This document shows positions 52,428-60,889 of a stretch of 64,000 nucleotides of DNA, one piece after another (within the stretch, counting starts at the first letter, position 1; each line of letters starts with the position of its first letter). The translations under genes were made by a program, and so were the position numbers. The notes below the pieces were generated by a model. That model was given only the letters and a program-made list of their open reading frames with translations. It did not search any database and was not told the origin of the DNA. This DNA comes from CAZOBJ01 sp964577825 (lineage in GTDB: Bacteria; Planctomycetota; SZUA-567; JAFGNG01). The stretch spans positions 1 to 64,000 of the forward strand of contig CAZOBJ010000005.1 in assembly GCA_964577825.1 (NCBI GenBank), in the 5' to 3' direction.

Positions 52428-53642
52428 ATGGGCAAGACGATCGCACAAATCAACGAGAAGATCCGCTCGGGCGCGGCCGTGGTGGTGACCGCCGAGGAAA
52501 TGGCCGACGTCGTGGCCGACCAGGGGCCCGCCGCCGCGGCGCAGCGCGTGGACGTGGTGACCACCGGCACGTTCGGGCCCATGTGCTCGAGCGGCGCGTT
52601 CCTGTGCATGGGCCATCACGATCCGCGCACCAAGTTCCACAAGGCGTGGCTCAACAACGTGCCGGCCTACTGCGGCCTGGCCGCGGTGGACGTGTACATC
52701 GGCGCGGCCCAGGTGGCCGACGACGATCCGCTGAACAAGGTGTTCCCCGGCAAGTTCCGGTACGGTGGGGGGCACGTGATCGAGGACCTCGTCTCCGGCA
52801 AAGAGGTGAACCTGCGCGTGGTCGCGCACGGCACGGACTGCTATCCGGGCACGGGGTTCGAGGGCACGATCCGGCTGGCGGACCTCAATCAGGCCGTGCT
52901 CGTCAACCCCCGCAACGCGTACCAGAACTACAACGTGGCCGTGAACCGCGACAAGGACCGCACGATCTATACCTATATGGGCGCGCTGCGGCCCCGGATG
53001 GGCAACGCGAATTACTGCTGCGCGGGGCAGCTCTCGCCGCTCATGAACGATCCCCTGTACCGGACCATCGGCATCGGCACGCGGGTGTTCCTGGGCGGGG
53101 GCGTGGGATACGTGTACTGGGAGGGCACCCAGCACAACCCCTCCGCGCCGCGGACGGAGGGCGGAGTTCCCAAGAGCCCGGCCGGTACCCTGGCCCTGTG
53201 CGGGGACTTGAAGGGAATGCGCCGCGACTGGCTGCGCGGCGTGTCCATGCGCGGGTACGGGACCACGCTCGCGGTGGGCGTGGGCGTTCCCATCCCCATT
53301 CTGGACGAGGACATGGCCCGATACACAGGGGTGCGCGACGAGGACATCGTCACCCAGGTGGTGGACTACTCCACGGACTACGGGCAGCCCTCCAAGTCCC
53401 AGGGCCCGCTCGGAGAGGTGACCTATGCGCAGCTTCGGAGCGGCCGGATCCGTATCGACGGCCGAGAGGTGCCCACCGCGGGCCTGTCCAGCTACCATCG
53501 CGCGCGTGCCATCGCGGCCGAGCTGAAGGACTGGATCGAGGCGAGGAGGTTCCTGCTCGTCGAGCCGGTGGCGCCGCTTCCGGGGTCCGACAGCGGCCAG
53601 ACGCTCAGGCCGCTGAAGCTCGGGACCCTGCAAACGGAGTGA
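52428..53642 (+). CDS. DUF39 protein of the sulfide-dependent homocysteine biosynthesis pathway
   Basis: The 404-residue protein starts at the ATG at 52428; the longer frame upstream is a shadow. Family features are INEKIRSGAAVVVTAEEM at the start, TTGTFGPMCSSGAF, KAWLNNVPAYCGLAAVD, AHGTDCYPGTGFEGTIRL and NANYCCAGQLSPLMNDP. The several conserved cysteines fit a role in sulfur transfer. DUF39 proteins with a NIL/ferredoxin partner make homocysteine from aspartate semialdehyde and sulfide in methanogens and some anaerobes. The next gene is exactly that partner. This suggests the organism can make methionine without O-acylhomoserine, at least when sulfide is present. Confidence 0.88.
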   Translation: MGKTIAQINEKIRSGAAVVVTAEEMADVVADQGPAAAAQRVDVVTTGTFGPMCSSGAFLCMGHHDPRTKFHKAWLNNVPAYCGLAAVDVYIGAAQVADDDPLNKVFPGKFRYGGGHVIEDLVSGKEVNLRVVAHGTDCYPGTGFEGTIRLADLNQAVLVNPRNAYQNYNVAVNRDKDRTIYTYMGALRPRMGNANYCCAGQLSPLMNDPLYRTIGIGTRVFLGGGVGYVYWEGTQHNPSAPRTEGGVPKSPAGTLALCGDLKGMRRDWLRGVSMRGYGTTLAVGVGVPIPILDEDMARYTGVRDEDIVTQVVDYSTDYGQPSKSQGPLGEVTYAQLRSGRIRIDGREVPTAGLSSYHRARAIAAELKDWIEARRFLLVEPVAPLPGSDSGQTLRPLKLGTLQTE

Positions 53643-53668
53643 GAGACGCTTTTCACAGGAGGCACCCG

Positions 53669-54079
53669 ATGGCCAAGGTGGCCATGGTCTTCACCTTCCC
53701 GAGCGCGTTCCAGGAGCAACCGCTGGCGTATCGGCTCGTGAAGGAATACGACCTCATGATCAACATCCTGCACGCGCACATCCGTCCGAACGAAGAGGGG
53801 CGGCTCATCCTGGAGCTGGCCGGTGACGAGAAGAACATCGAGCGGGGCCTCAAGCTCGTGCGCAGCACCGGGGTGTCCGTGCAGCCGCTGCGCGACTTCG
53901 TGAGTCGCGACGAGGAGCTGTGCACGCACTGCACCGCCTGCGTGGGCCAGTGTCCCACCGAGGCCCTGTCCGTGGACCGAGAGACCATGCAGGTGTCCTT
54001 TGACCCCGAGATGTGTATCGCCTGCGGGATGTGCAAGGACGTGTGCCCCACGGGCGCCATGCGCATCGACGTGGACTGA
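53669..54079 (+). CDS. NIL domain protein with two 4Fe-4S clusters (homocysteine pathway partner)
   Basis: The 136-residue protein starts at the ATG at 53669 after CAGGAGG. Residues 1-75 are a NIL domain (VAMVFTFPSAFQEQPLAYRL, LILELAGDEKNIERGLKLV). Residues 85-126 hold two ferredoxin motifs, CTHCTACVGQCP (Cys85, 88, 91, 95) and CIACGMCKDVCP (Cys116, 119, 122, 126), so two 4Fe-4S clusters are expected. It lies 26 bp after the DUF39 gene and should supply electrons or an iron-sulfur site for sulfide incorporation. The protein is cytoplasmic. Confidence 0.93.
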   Translation: MAKVAMVFTFPSAFQEQPLAYRLVKEYDLMINILHAHIRPNEEGRLILELAGDEKNIERGLKLVRSTGVSVQPLRDFVSRDEELCTHCTACVGQCPTEALSVDRETMQVSFDPEMCIACGMCKDVCPTGAMRIDVD

Positions 54080-54109
54080 CCGAGCCGAGACACGATACAG
54101 GGACGCGGT

Positions 54110-54577
54110 ATGCGCTTCTCCGCACGAGGCCGGTACGGCATCCGGGCGATGATCGACATCGCGCTCCAGGGTCGTGAGGGCCCGGTGAGCGCGCGTGCGA
54201 TCGCCGAGCGCCAAGAGTTCAGCCCGGATTATCTCGAACAGATCCTGCGCCAGTTGCGCCGGCGGGGCCTGGTCCGCAGCACCCGCGGGCCCAAGGGCGG
54301 GTATCTCTTGGCCCGGCCGGCGGAGGCGATCTCGGTGTGGGACATCATCCAGGCCCTGGACGAGCCCGTGCACCTGGCCCCGTGCTTCGCGCGAGGCGGC
54401 CATGATCCTGCGTGCCCGCGCGTCGACTATTGCGCGGCGCATCTGCTATGGGCCAAGGTGGGCGAGAGTCTGCGCGCAGTGTTCGTGAATGCCACGCTCG
54501 CCGACATTGTTGCCGAGGCGAGATGCCAGGTTGCGGACGAGACAGGCTCCGCCAACTCGCCCGGTTCACAGAGGTAG
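54110..54577 (+). CDS. Rrf2 family transcriptional regulator
   Basis: The 155-residue protein has the Rrf2 winged helix: ARGRYGIRAMIDIAL, SARAIAERQEFSPDYLEQILRQL (recognition helix) and VRSTRGPKGGYLLARP (wing). Three cysteines, Cys92, Cys102 and Cys108, lie where IscR-type members bind an Fe-S cluster. The spacing here is C-x9-C-x5-C instead of the IscR C-x5-C-x5-C. It probably senses iron-sulfur, redox or sulfur state and controls the preceding two genes. It starts 30 bp after the NIL/ferredoxin gene. Confidence 0.85.
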   Translation: MRFSARGRYGIRAMIDIALQGREGPVSARAIAERQEFSPDYLEQILRQLRRRGLVRSTRGPKGGYLLARPAEAISVWDIIQALDEPVHLAPCFARGGHDPACPRVDYCAAHLLWAKVGESLRAVFVNATLADIVAEARCQVADETGSANSPGSQR

Positions 54578-54893
54578 GAGTCTTCGAGGGCAGCGGGCGC
54601 AAAGACCCCTGGGCCTGGACCCTGCACGCAGGGCGCGGCCGGCTGCGGCAACCGGCCGCGGATGTGGGGGGCAAGACCGCTGCTCCCGCTGCTTGGATCG
54701 ACAAGCGACGGTTTCCAGGACCCGTAGCGACCCGGAAGCGTGCACAGCGCTGCGCTGATGAGGGTCAATTTGTGCCTCGTACCCCAATTGTGTGGCCGGT
54801 GCGAAATATCCGTGCGGGGTTCTTGACAGAGCCGGTCGCTTGTGTATAAACGGGCCTCCCCTGAGCGGATAGGCGCTGTCAAGTGGGGATCGC
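54578..54893. other. intergenic region before the ABC transporter gene
   Basis: 316 bp without a credible gene. It has a perfect 9-bp hairpin (54634-54642 with 54652-54660, 9-nt loop) that is not followed by T residues, so its role as a terminator is doubtful. The promoter of the ABC gene is at 54823-54850. Confidence 0.5.
54823..54850 (+). promoter_or_regulatory. promoter of the ABC-permease-transporter operon
   Basis: Perfect TTGACA (54823-54828), a 16-bp spacer and TATAAA (54845-54850), 43 bp before the start codon. Confidence 0.8.
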
Positions 54894-55649
54894 ATGGCCA
54901 AAACGAGATTCGACTACAAAGATATCGTCGTCCGCCTTCTGGATGTTCAGAAGCGGTACAATGAGGGCACCGAGGCGGTCGTGCACGCCTTGCGCGGGAT
55001 CACGTTCGACATTGTACGCGGCGAGTACCTGTCCATCATGGGGCCCAGCGGATCGGGGAAGACCACCCTCTTCAACATGATCGGGGCCCTCGATGCGCCC
55101 TCGGACGGCATGGTGTTCATCGACGAAGTGGATGTCGCGCAGCTCGATCCCTTTGAGATGGCTTGGCTGCGCTGCCGGAAGATCGGCTATATCTTCCAGA
55201 CCTACAACATCATGCCCATCCTGACCGCGCTGGAGAACGTGACCACCCCCATGGTGTTCGCGGGAGTCAGCGACGACGAGGCGCGTGAGCGCGCCGTGGA
55301 ACTCCTTACGCTCGTGGGACTCGGCGACCGCGTGTTCCACCGCCCGTACGAGCTCTCCGGGGGCCAGCAGCAGCGCGTGGCCGTTGCGCGCAGCCTTGCG
55401 AACAACCCCTCCATCATCCTCGCGGACGAGCCGACCGCGAACCTGGATACCAAGACCGGCCAGGAGATCAACGAGATCCTGTTTCGCCTCAAGGAAGAGA
55501 AAGGCGTAACGGTCATCTGCGCCACGCACGACATGAAGATGCTCGATATCTCCAACCGGATCATGTGGATTACCGACGGCGCGGTCGAGCGCATTGAGGA
55601 CCGCGAAGACGTGGACGTGGAGATCGGCACGATCGACGGTCAGGCGTGA
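54894..55649 (+). CDS. ABC transporter ATP-binding protein of LolD/MacB type
   Basis: The 251-residue protein has Walker A GPSGSGKTT (50-58), a Q-loop at YIFQTYN, signature LSGGQQQR (154-161), Walker B ILADEP (175-180) and the H-loop ATHD (His212). The short linker and the LDAPSDG after Walker A fit the LolD/MacB/FtsE group, which energises FtsX-type permeases rather than pumping through a usual channel. The next gene encodes such a permease, 43 bp later. The C-terminal extension (EDREDVDVEIGTIDG) is acidic. The pair probably forms a mechanotransmission complex at the inner membrane. Confidence 0.92.
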   Translation: MAKTRFDYKDIVVRLLDVQKRYNEGTEAVVHALRGITFDIVRGEYLSIMGPSGSGKTTLFNMIGALDAPSDGMVFIDEVDVAQLDPFEMAWLRCRKIGYIFQTYNIMPILTALENVTTPMVFAGVSDDEARERAVELLTLVGLGDRVFHRPYELSGGQQQRVAVARSLANNPSIILADEPTANLDTKTGQEINEILFRLKEEKGVTVICATHDMKMLDISNRIMWITDGAVERIEDREDVDVEIGTIDGQA

Positions 55650-55692
55650 CGTTCGTCGAGCTGCCGCGGGGAGTGTGAGGGGTCATCCTCCC

Positions 55693-58600
55693 ATGAAACG
55701 CTTGTGGGCTCTGGCTTTGGCAATGGCGCTACTCGCCGCAGAGGCGATGGCGGTCGACCACGCCAAGAACGGCCGGCGCCTCATCCAGGAGGCCCAGGCC
55801 CTGGTCGAGGGCTGCGAGAATCGCTACCAGGGCTCGGAAGGCAACCTGGAGATGAGCCGCCGGATCGCACAGCGGTTCCGCGAATCCGGGGTTCCCTGGG
55901 GGATGACCCGGTACGATGCGCCGGTGTTCGTGCCGGGCCGCGCCGAGATCACGGTGGACGGGCGCAGGATTCGGGTGCACGTCATGCATCCGAACCTTGC
56001 GGAGCTGAGCAACATCCCGGAACGGCGCTTCAGCGGGCGCGTGTACTACGTGGGCGATGGCGAGTGGGCCGACTTCGATCAGCGCCAGATCGAGGGTAGC
56101 CTGTGCCTGTTCGATTTCCGCAGCGGCAAAAACTACTTCAAGGCCATGCAGCTTGGGGCCCGCGGGTGCTTGTTCATCGAACCGGACGACTACAGCCCGT
56201 CGCACGCCTACGACAAGATCCTGTGGGCCCCGCTTACCGTGCCGCGCTACCAGGTTCCCCGAGAGGACGGCCTGTGGCTCAAGGAGCGCGCCGCCGGCCC
56301 GGAGGGGGTGCCGTACGAGGCGGACGTGGAGCCGAACCGCTGGGAGCGCAAGGAGCTGGCGAATCACTGGGCCCTGGTGAAGGGGTCGGACCCGGAGCGG
56401 CGCGACGAATTGGTCGTGCTCTTCTCCCACCTGGACAGCATGCACTATTGCCCGGAACTGGCCTCCGGGGGGCGGGAGGCGATGAACCTGAAGCTCTTCC
56501 TGGACCTGTTCGATGAATTCCGCGAGAGTCCGTCCAAGCAATCCATCCTGTTCCAGGTGTTCAACTCCAGCCACCAGCAGCACATGGGCGCCGCGGAGGC
56601 GGTATTCCATCTGTTCGCCGAGCGCAAGGACATCTTCCAGTTCGAGGGCAACTACGACTCGAACGAGCAGCGTTCGCTGCAGAAGGACCTCGAAGAGGCC
56701 AATACGATCTTGGAGCACTACCCTCGGATGGCGCCGGACAAGATCAGCCAGGAAGTCGTCGATGAGTTCCGGGAGCTTGAGTTGCGCGTTGGCGGAGCCA
56801 ATTTTCTCGTCATCGAGCCGCTCCTGAAGCGAATCGAACGCGATATCTTCCAGATCCAGCAGGACCGCGGGCGTCTGCTTGTGCGGCATCGCAAGGCCGG
56901 CGGCGGGGAATTGCCTCCCCGCATCAAGGAGCTCGACGAACAACGCAAGCGGATCGGGTACATCGTCAGCATGTTCAACCAGGTCCAGTGGGGCGAGCAG
57001 GTCAAGTACGAGTTGCCCGCCCTTGATGGCAGAGGCGATTATACGGAGGAAGAACGGGCCGCAGTCGCCCAGGAGCGAGAGGAAGCCCAGCGGGAGGGAC
57101 AGCTCGTCGTACTCAACGACGAGCAGCGGGAGCTCTTCGAATACTATCGGAAAGAGGTGATGCGCCAGGCGCGCGAGGAGCGAGACCGGGTGTTGTTCCT
57201 GTTGGACAGGCTCGAGGAGGTGGAGAGGGCTCGCCAGGTCCTGTGGGAAGAGAACAATCTTCAGCCCATGTTGGCTTTGGGAATGGATCTCACCTACAGC
57301 AATCCCTGGATGACTATTACGATGGCCCGTGGGACGGACGTGCAGCCAGGCACCTCGGTGGTCAGCCGCGAGTACGCCCGCTTCACGAACGCCGGAGGCA
57401 GCGGGCGCCTCACCCGACTCGCGAACCAATTGGGCACCGCGTTCGAGAACCGGGTCGCGGCCCAGATCGACAGCCACCTGCCGCCCGAGCAGACGGGCAT
57501 CTACTGGGCGGCGAACAAGTCGGATGCCCAGATGTTCAAGGACTTCCGCACGAGCGGGGTGGTCAATTACACGCTGCAGTCGGTCCCCGGGTACGACTTC
57601 GTGACGCCGTACGACCTGCGCAAGCGGGTATTGAGCAGCGAAGATCGCCTGGAGAATCTGAATCCCGCGATGGTCAGCCGCAAGGCCGCTTTTCTGCGGT
57701 CCGCGATACGCTTGATTCTCGAAGATGAGAAGACCAAAGGGAACCTGACCAACCAGACCGGGGAGGGCGAGTGGGTCCCCAAGCTCGGCAAGAACTCCGC
57801 GGAAAGCGGTCACCTCGCCGCGCGAATCGAAGACGGGTCCTCGCTGGGCGACCCGACCTGGCCGCTCGAGGATGGCCTAGCGGTGTTCCGTTGGTTTACG
57901 AGAGCGGATCGCATTTCGGGCGTGCAAGGCGGCGTGCTGGGCTACCAACTGTTGCCTGCCGACGTGAGCGGGCGCGCCACCTACTACAACATGCCGTACG
58001 GATCCGGCGAAAAGAGCGAGGTGTATGGGTTTGACGACGAAGGCCGGATCATCTATGCGTCGGATTATGGACAGACCGCCCAGAAGCACGAGACCCTGCT
58101 CCTATTCAAGAGCGGGTTCCGCGAATACTTCCTTTTCGCTGCCATACGAGGCGACAAGGCCGATCTGTATGACCTGCATGCCCCGCATTCTTGTCTGCCG
58201 TTGAAGAACCCAATCCTGGAGACGGAAGGCGGGGGCGTCTACAAGTGGTATTCGCGAGCCGGGTTCAATCCGGAAAAGGTCTACGATGCCGGGCAGGTCA
58301 TGGGGGACGGCACAGGGTGCCTGTTCATCCAGCCGGAGGTGCCAGCCAAGGTTTTGCTCTCCGACGACGTTGCGCTGGTGAACACGCAATGGACAGAAAA
58401 TCGCGAAGAGTTGCAGCATCTGGGCTACACGGCTCCGGATCTGGATCGCGCCAGCGTAGCCCTTCTGTCCACAAAGGACGTGGTAGACCTGAATACGGAT
58501 CGCATCGCCAAGCTGAAGCGCAACGCCGTGACAAACGACCTGGTCGAACGTCTCCACCAACGCAGCGTGTATTATCTCAAAGGCGATGAGGACGAAGGCA

Positions 58601-60864
58601 CGGCCGGCATCTCCGCATTGCAGCAGCAACAGCGCTATCTGGAGGGCCACCGCCGCGCGGTGCAGGCCTACGGCGCTGCCTTTGGCGCCTATCCGGTGGT
58701 GAAGGCAACCTTCTCGGACATGATGAAGGCGGTGGTCTTCTACCTGGCGGTCTTGATTCCCTTCTGCTTCTTCATGCAGCGGCTGCTGTTCAGCTTTACG
58801 CGTATCGAGGCGCAGATTGCCAGCTTCGTCCTGCTGTTCCTTGTCACCTACGCGGTGTTCAACTACGTGCATCCGGCGTTCGAGATCGCCAAGAATCCAC
58901 AGGTGGTGCTCATCGCTTTTACCATGATCGTGCTGGGCGGGTTCGTGAGCGTCGCGTTGCGCAACAAGTTCGACTACCACATGGCGGGATTCAAGGAGCG
59001 CTTCGGCGTGGGCGAGGACGCCCGAGCCCTGAAGCTTGCCGGCACGGCCATGCTGATCGGCGTGTCCAACATGAAGCGCCGGCGACTGCGCACCACGCTC
59101 ACCTGCGCGACGATCGTATTGATCACGTTCACCATGCTCTCGTTTACCAGCGTCTCGCAGAGCGTGTCTCCGACGCGAGTGCGCGAAGGAGACGACGTCC
59201 CGTACAATGGGCTCTTCTACGCGCACGACGCATGGCTGCGCCTGCCGAAGCCCAAGCGCGAGATGCTGACCGGCGTGGTGGCGGAGGGAGGCGACTACCT
59301 GCTGCGTGGATTCAACCGCTACGGGGTGAGCGCGGAACTCATCTTGATGACCGAGGAGCAGGACCGGCAGATTCCTTTGATGGGTTTGTTGGCGCTACAG
59401 CAGAAGGAAGACGGATGGCTGGCGCCGATGCGCGCGGGCGCGCCGGGCTCGCCCCTGGTGGCCGGGAGGTTCTTCAGCGACAAGAACGCCCGCGAGGTGC
59501 TGGTCACCGACGTGTTTGCCGAGGACACGCTTCGGATGTCCTTTGAGCGCGGCTCGGCGACTTTGCCCGAAGACAGGTACGTGTATCTGGACAGCGTTCG
59601 ACTGAAGGTGGTCGGCATCCTGGACGGGAAGCAGATGCGCGACCTAAACGACCTGCGAGGCAAGTCCATCGTTCCTCAAGAGCTGCGAGACAAGATGGGC
59701 GGCGGAAAGACGGTGGATACCTTTGAGAAGGAAGGGGAAGTCCCGGAGAACACCTTCAAGAACGTGGAGCCTCAATACTACGTGGTGGTGCCGTTTGGGT
59801 TGAGGCGAACCTTCCAGATTCCGGTGGTGAGTGTGTCGATCAAGCTTCCCGACGCGCAGTCCGTGTGGGATCGCGTCATGGAGTACGTGTACTACAGTAC
59901 GGATAAGATTCACTTCGGCGCGGATGAGCGGTTCGTAGTCATTCCGGCGGAGGGACCCGGCGAAGAACCGATTTACGAGCGGCCCGGGCGCTACTATCTG
60001 GGCAGCGGCTTCGAGACGACGATCGGGGGCTTGAGCTCGCTGATCATTCCGCTGCTGATCAGTGCGAGCATCATTTTCAACACGATGCTGGGCGCCGTAT
60101 ACGAGCGCAGGCGAGAGATCGGCATCTACAATGCCATCGGCCTCAATCCGATTCATGTGGCGCTCTTCTTCGTGGCCGAGGCGGTGGTCTACGGGATCCT
60201 CGGCGCAGTGGGAGGGTACCTGATCGGCCAGGTGCTGGCGAAGATCATCGTGCACTTCGGATGGCTGCCGGACATCAACCTGAACTACTCGTCGCTTTCC
60301 GTTGTCTACGTAATCCTGTTCACCATGCTGATCGTGATCATCTCCACGCTCTATCCGGCGCTTATGGCGATGCGCACGGCAAGCGCTTCCAGCGGGCGAA
60401 GAAAGCCCGAGCGAGTCAGCGAGAACCGCATCTCGGTTCTGTTCCCCTATTCGTTCACGCGCGAAATGGCCATTGCCGTCAGCTCCTATCTCGTGGAGTA
60501 CCTGGACAAGCATCAGGACGTGTCGGTGGGCAGCTTCGTGAGCGAGCCCGTGGACATCCAGTGCAACCAGAAGGACGGCGAGGACCTGCGCGTCGAGCTG
60601 CGTAGCCAGGTCGCCCTTGCCCCATATGATCTGGGGGTCACCCAGAGATTGACATTGGTGACGGAGTTCCACAAGGCGGTGGGCGCCTTCATGGTCCGCG
60701 GGGAGGCCGACCGCATCTCGGGGATGGACAAGAACTGGCTGGCCACGAATCAGCCCTTCCTGGACGGAATCCGCAAGTACCTGCTCCGCTGGCGGCTGCT
60801 CACGCCGGAGGGACAGGAGGCGCACCGTCAAAACGGGCTGCAGATGCTCGGCCTGAAGGGCTGA
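55693..60864 (+). CDS. fusion of a degenerate M28-like peptidase domain and an FtsX/MacB-type ABC permease
   Basis: The 1723-residue protein starts at the ATG at 55693 with a signal peptide (MKRLWALALAMALLAAEAMA). Residues 30-360 look like a PA plus M28 aminopeptidase fold: VVLFSHLDSMHY keeps H-x-D-S, but the second metal region reads CPELASGGREAMN and the catalytic Glu-Glu site reads NSSHQQHMGA, so it is probably inactive. A coiled-coil-rich part is at about 410-520. Several membrane helices span 1003-1150, then a periplasmic domain, then the FtsX core (1445-1545, LLISASIIFNTMLGAVYERRREIGIYNAIGL). A cytoplasmic tail ends it. It pairs with the ABC ATPase upstream and precedes OPT-like transporters. 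The domain combination is unusual. Confidence 0.8.
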   Translation: MKRLWALALAMALLAAEAMAVDHAKNGRRLIQEAQALVEGCENRYQGSEGNLEMSRRIAQRFRESGVPWGMTRYDAPVFVPGRAEITVDGRRIRVHVMHPNLAELSNIPERRFSGRVYYVGDGEWADFDQRQIEGSLCLFDFRSGKNYFKAMQLGARGCLFIEPDDYSPSHAYDKILWAPLTVPRYQVPREDGLWLKERAAGPEGVPYEADVEPNRWERKELANHWALVKGSDPERRDELVVLFSHLDSMHYCPELASGGREAMNLKLFLDLFDEFRESPSKQSILFQVFNSSHQQHMGAAEAVFHLFAERKDIFQFEGNYDSNEQRSLQKDLEEANTILEHYPRMAPDKISQEVVDEFRELELRVGGANFLVIEPLLKRIERDIFQIQQDRGRLLVRHRKAGGGELPPRIKELDEQRKRIGYIVSMFNQVQWGEQVKYELPALDGRGDYTEEERAAVAQEREEAQREGQLVVLNDEQRELFEYYRKEVMRQAREERDRVLFLLDRLEEVERARQVLWEENNLQPMLALGMDLTYSNPWMTITMARGTDVQPGTSVVSREYARFTNAGGSGRLTRLANQLGTAFENRVAAQIDSHLPPEQTGIYWAANKSDAQMFKDFRTSGVVNYTLQSVPGYDFVTPYDLRKRVLSSEDRLENLNPAMVSRKAAFLRSAIRLILEDEKTKGNLTNQTGEGEWVPKLGKNSAESGHLAARIEDGSSLGDPTWPLEDGLAVFRWFTRADRISGVQGGVLGYQLLPADVSGRATYYNMPYGSGEKSEVYGFDDEGRIIYASDYGQTAQKHETLLLFKSGFREYFLFAAIRGDKADLYDLHAPHSCLPLKNPILETEGGGVYKWYSRAGFNPEKVYDAGQVMGDGTGCLFIQPEVPAKVLLSDDVALVNTQWTENREELQHLGYTAPDLDRASVALLSTKDVVDLNTDRIAKLKRNAVTNDLVERLHQRSVYYLKGDEDEGTAGISALQQQQRYLEGHRRAVQAYGAAFGAYPVVKATFSDMMKAVVFYLAVLIPFCFFMQRLLFSFTRIEAQIASFVLLFLVTYAVFNYVHPAFEIAKNPQVVLIAFTMIVLGGFVSVALRNKFDYHMAGFKERFGVGEDARALKLAGTAMLIGVSNMKRRRLRTTLTCATIVLITFTMLSFTSVSQSVSPTRVREGDDVPYNGLFYAHDAWLRLPKPKREMLTGVVAEGGDYLLRGFNRYGVSAELILMTEEQDRQIPLMGLLALQQKEDGWLAPMRAGAPGSPLVAGRFFSDKNAREVLVTDVFAEDTLRMSFERGSATLPEDRYVYLDSVRLKVVGILDGKQMRDLNDLRGKSIVPQELRDKMGGGKTVDTFEKEGEVPENTFKNVEPQYYVVVPFGLRRTFQIPVVSVSIKLPDAQSVWDRVMEYVYYSTDKIHFGADERFVVIPAEGPGEEPIYERPGRYYLGSGFETTIGGLSSLIIPLLISASIIFNTMLGAVYERRREIGIYNAIGLNPIHVALFFVAEAVVYGILGAVGGYLIGQVLAKIIVHFGWLPDINLNYSSLSVVYVILFTMLIVIISTLYPALMAMRTASASSGRRKPERVSENRISVLFPYSFTREMAIAVSSYLVEYLDKHQDVSVGSFVSEPVDIQCNQKDGEDLRVELRSQVALAPYDLGVTQRLTLVTEFHKAVGAFMVRGEADRISGMDKNWLATNQPFLDGIRKYLLRWRLLTPEGQEAHRQNGLQMLGLKG

Positions 60865-60889
60865 CCGCCCGCGGCGAATCGGAACCGGC

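Noticed and set aside
52086..53633. Minus-strand frame opposite the DUF39 gene
   Set aside because: Histidine- and valine-rich shadow; the plus strand encodes a conserved DUF39 protein with promoter and ribosome site.
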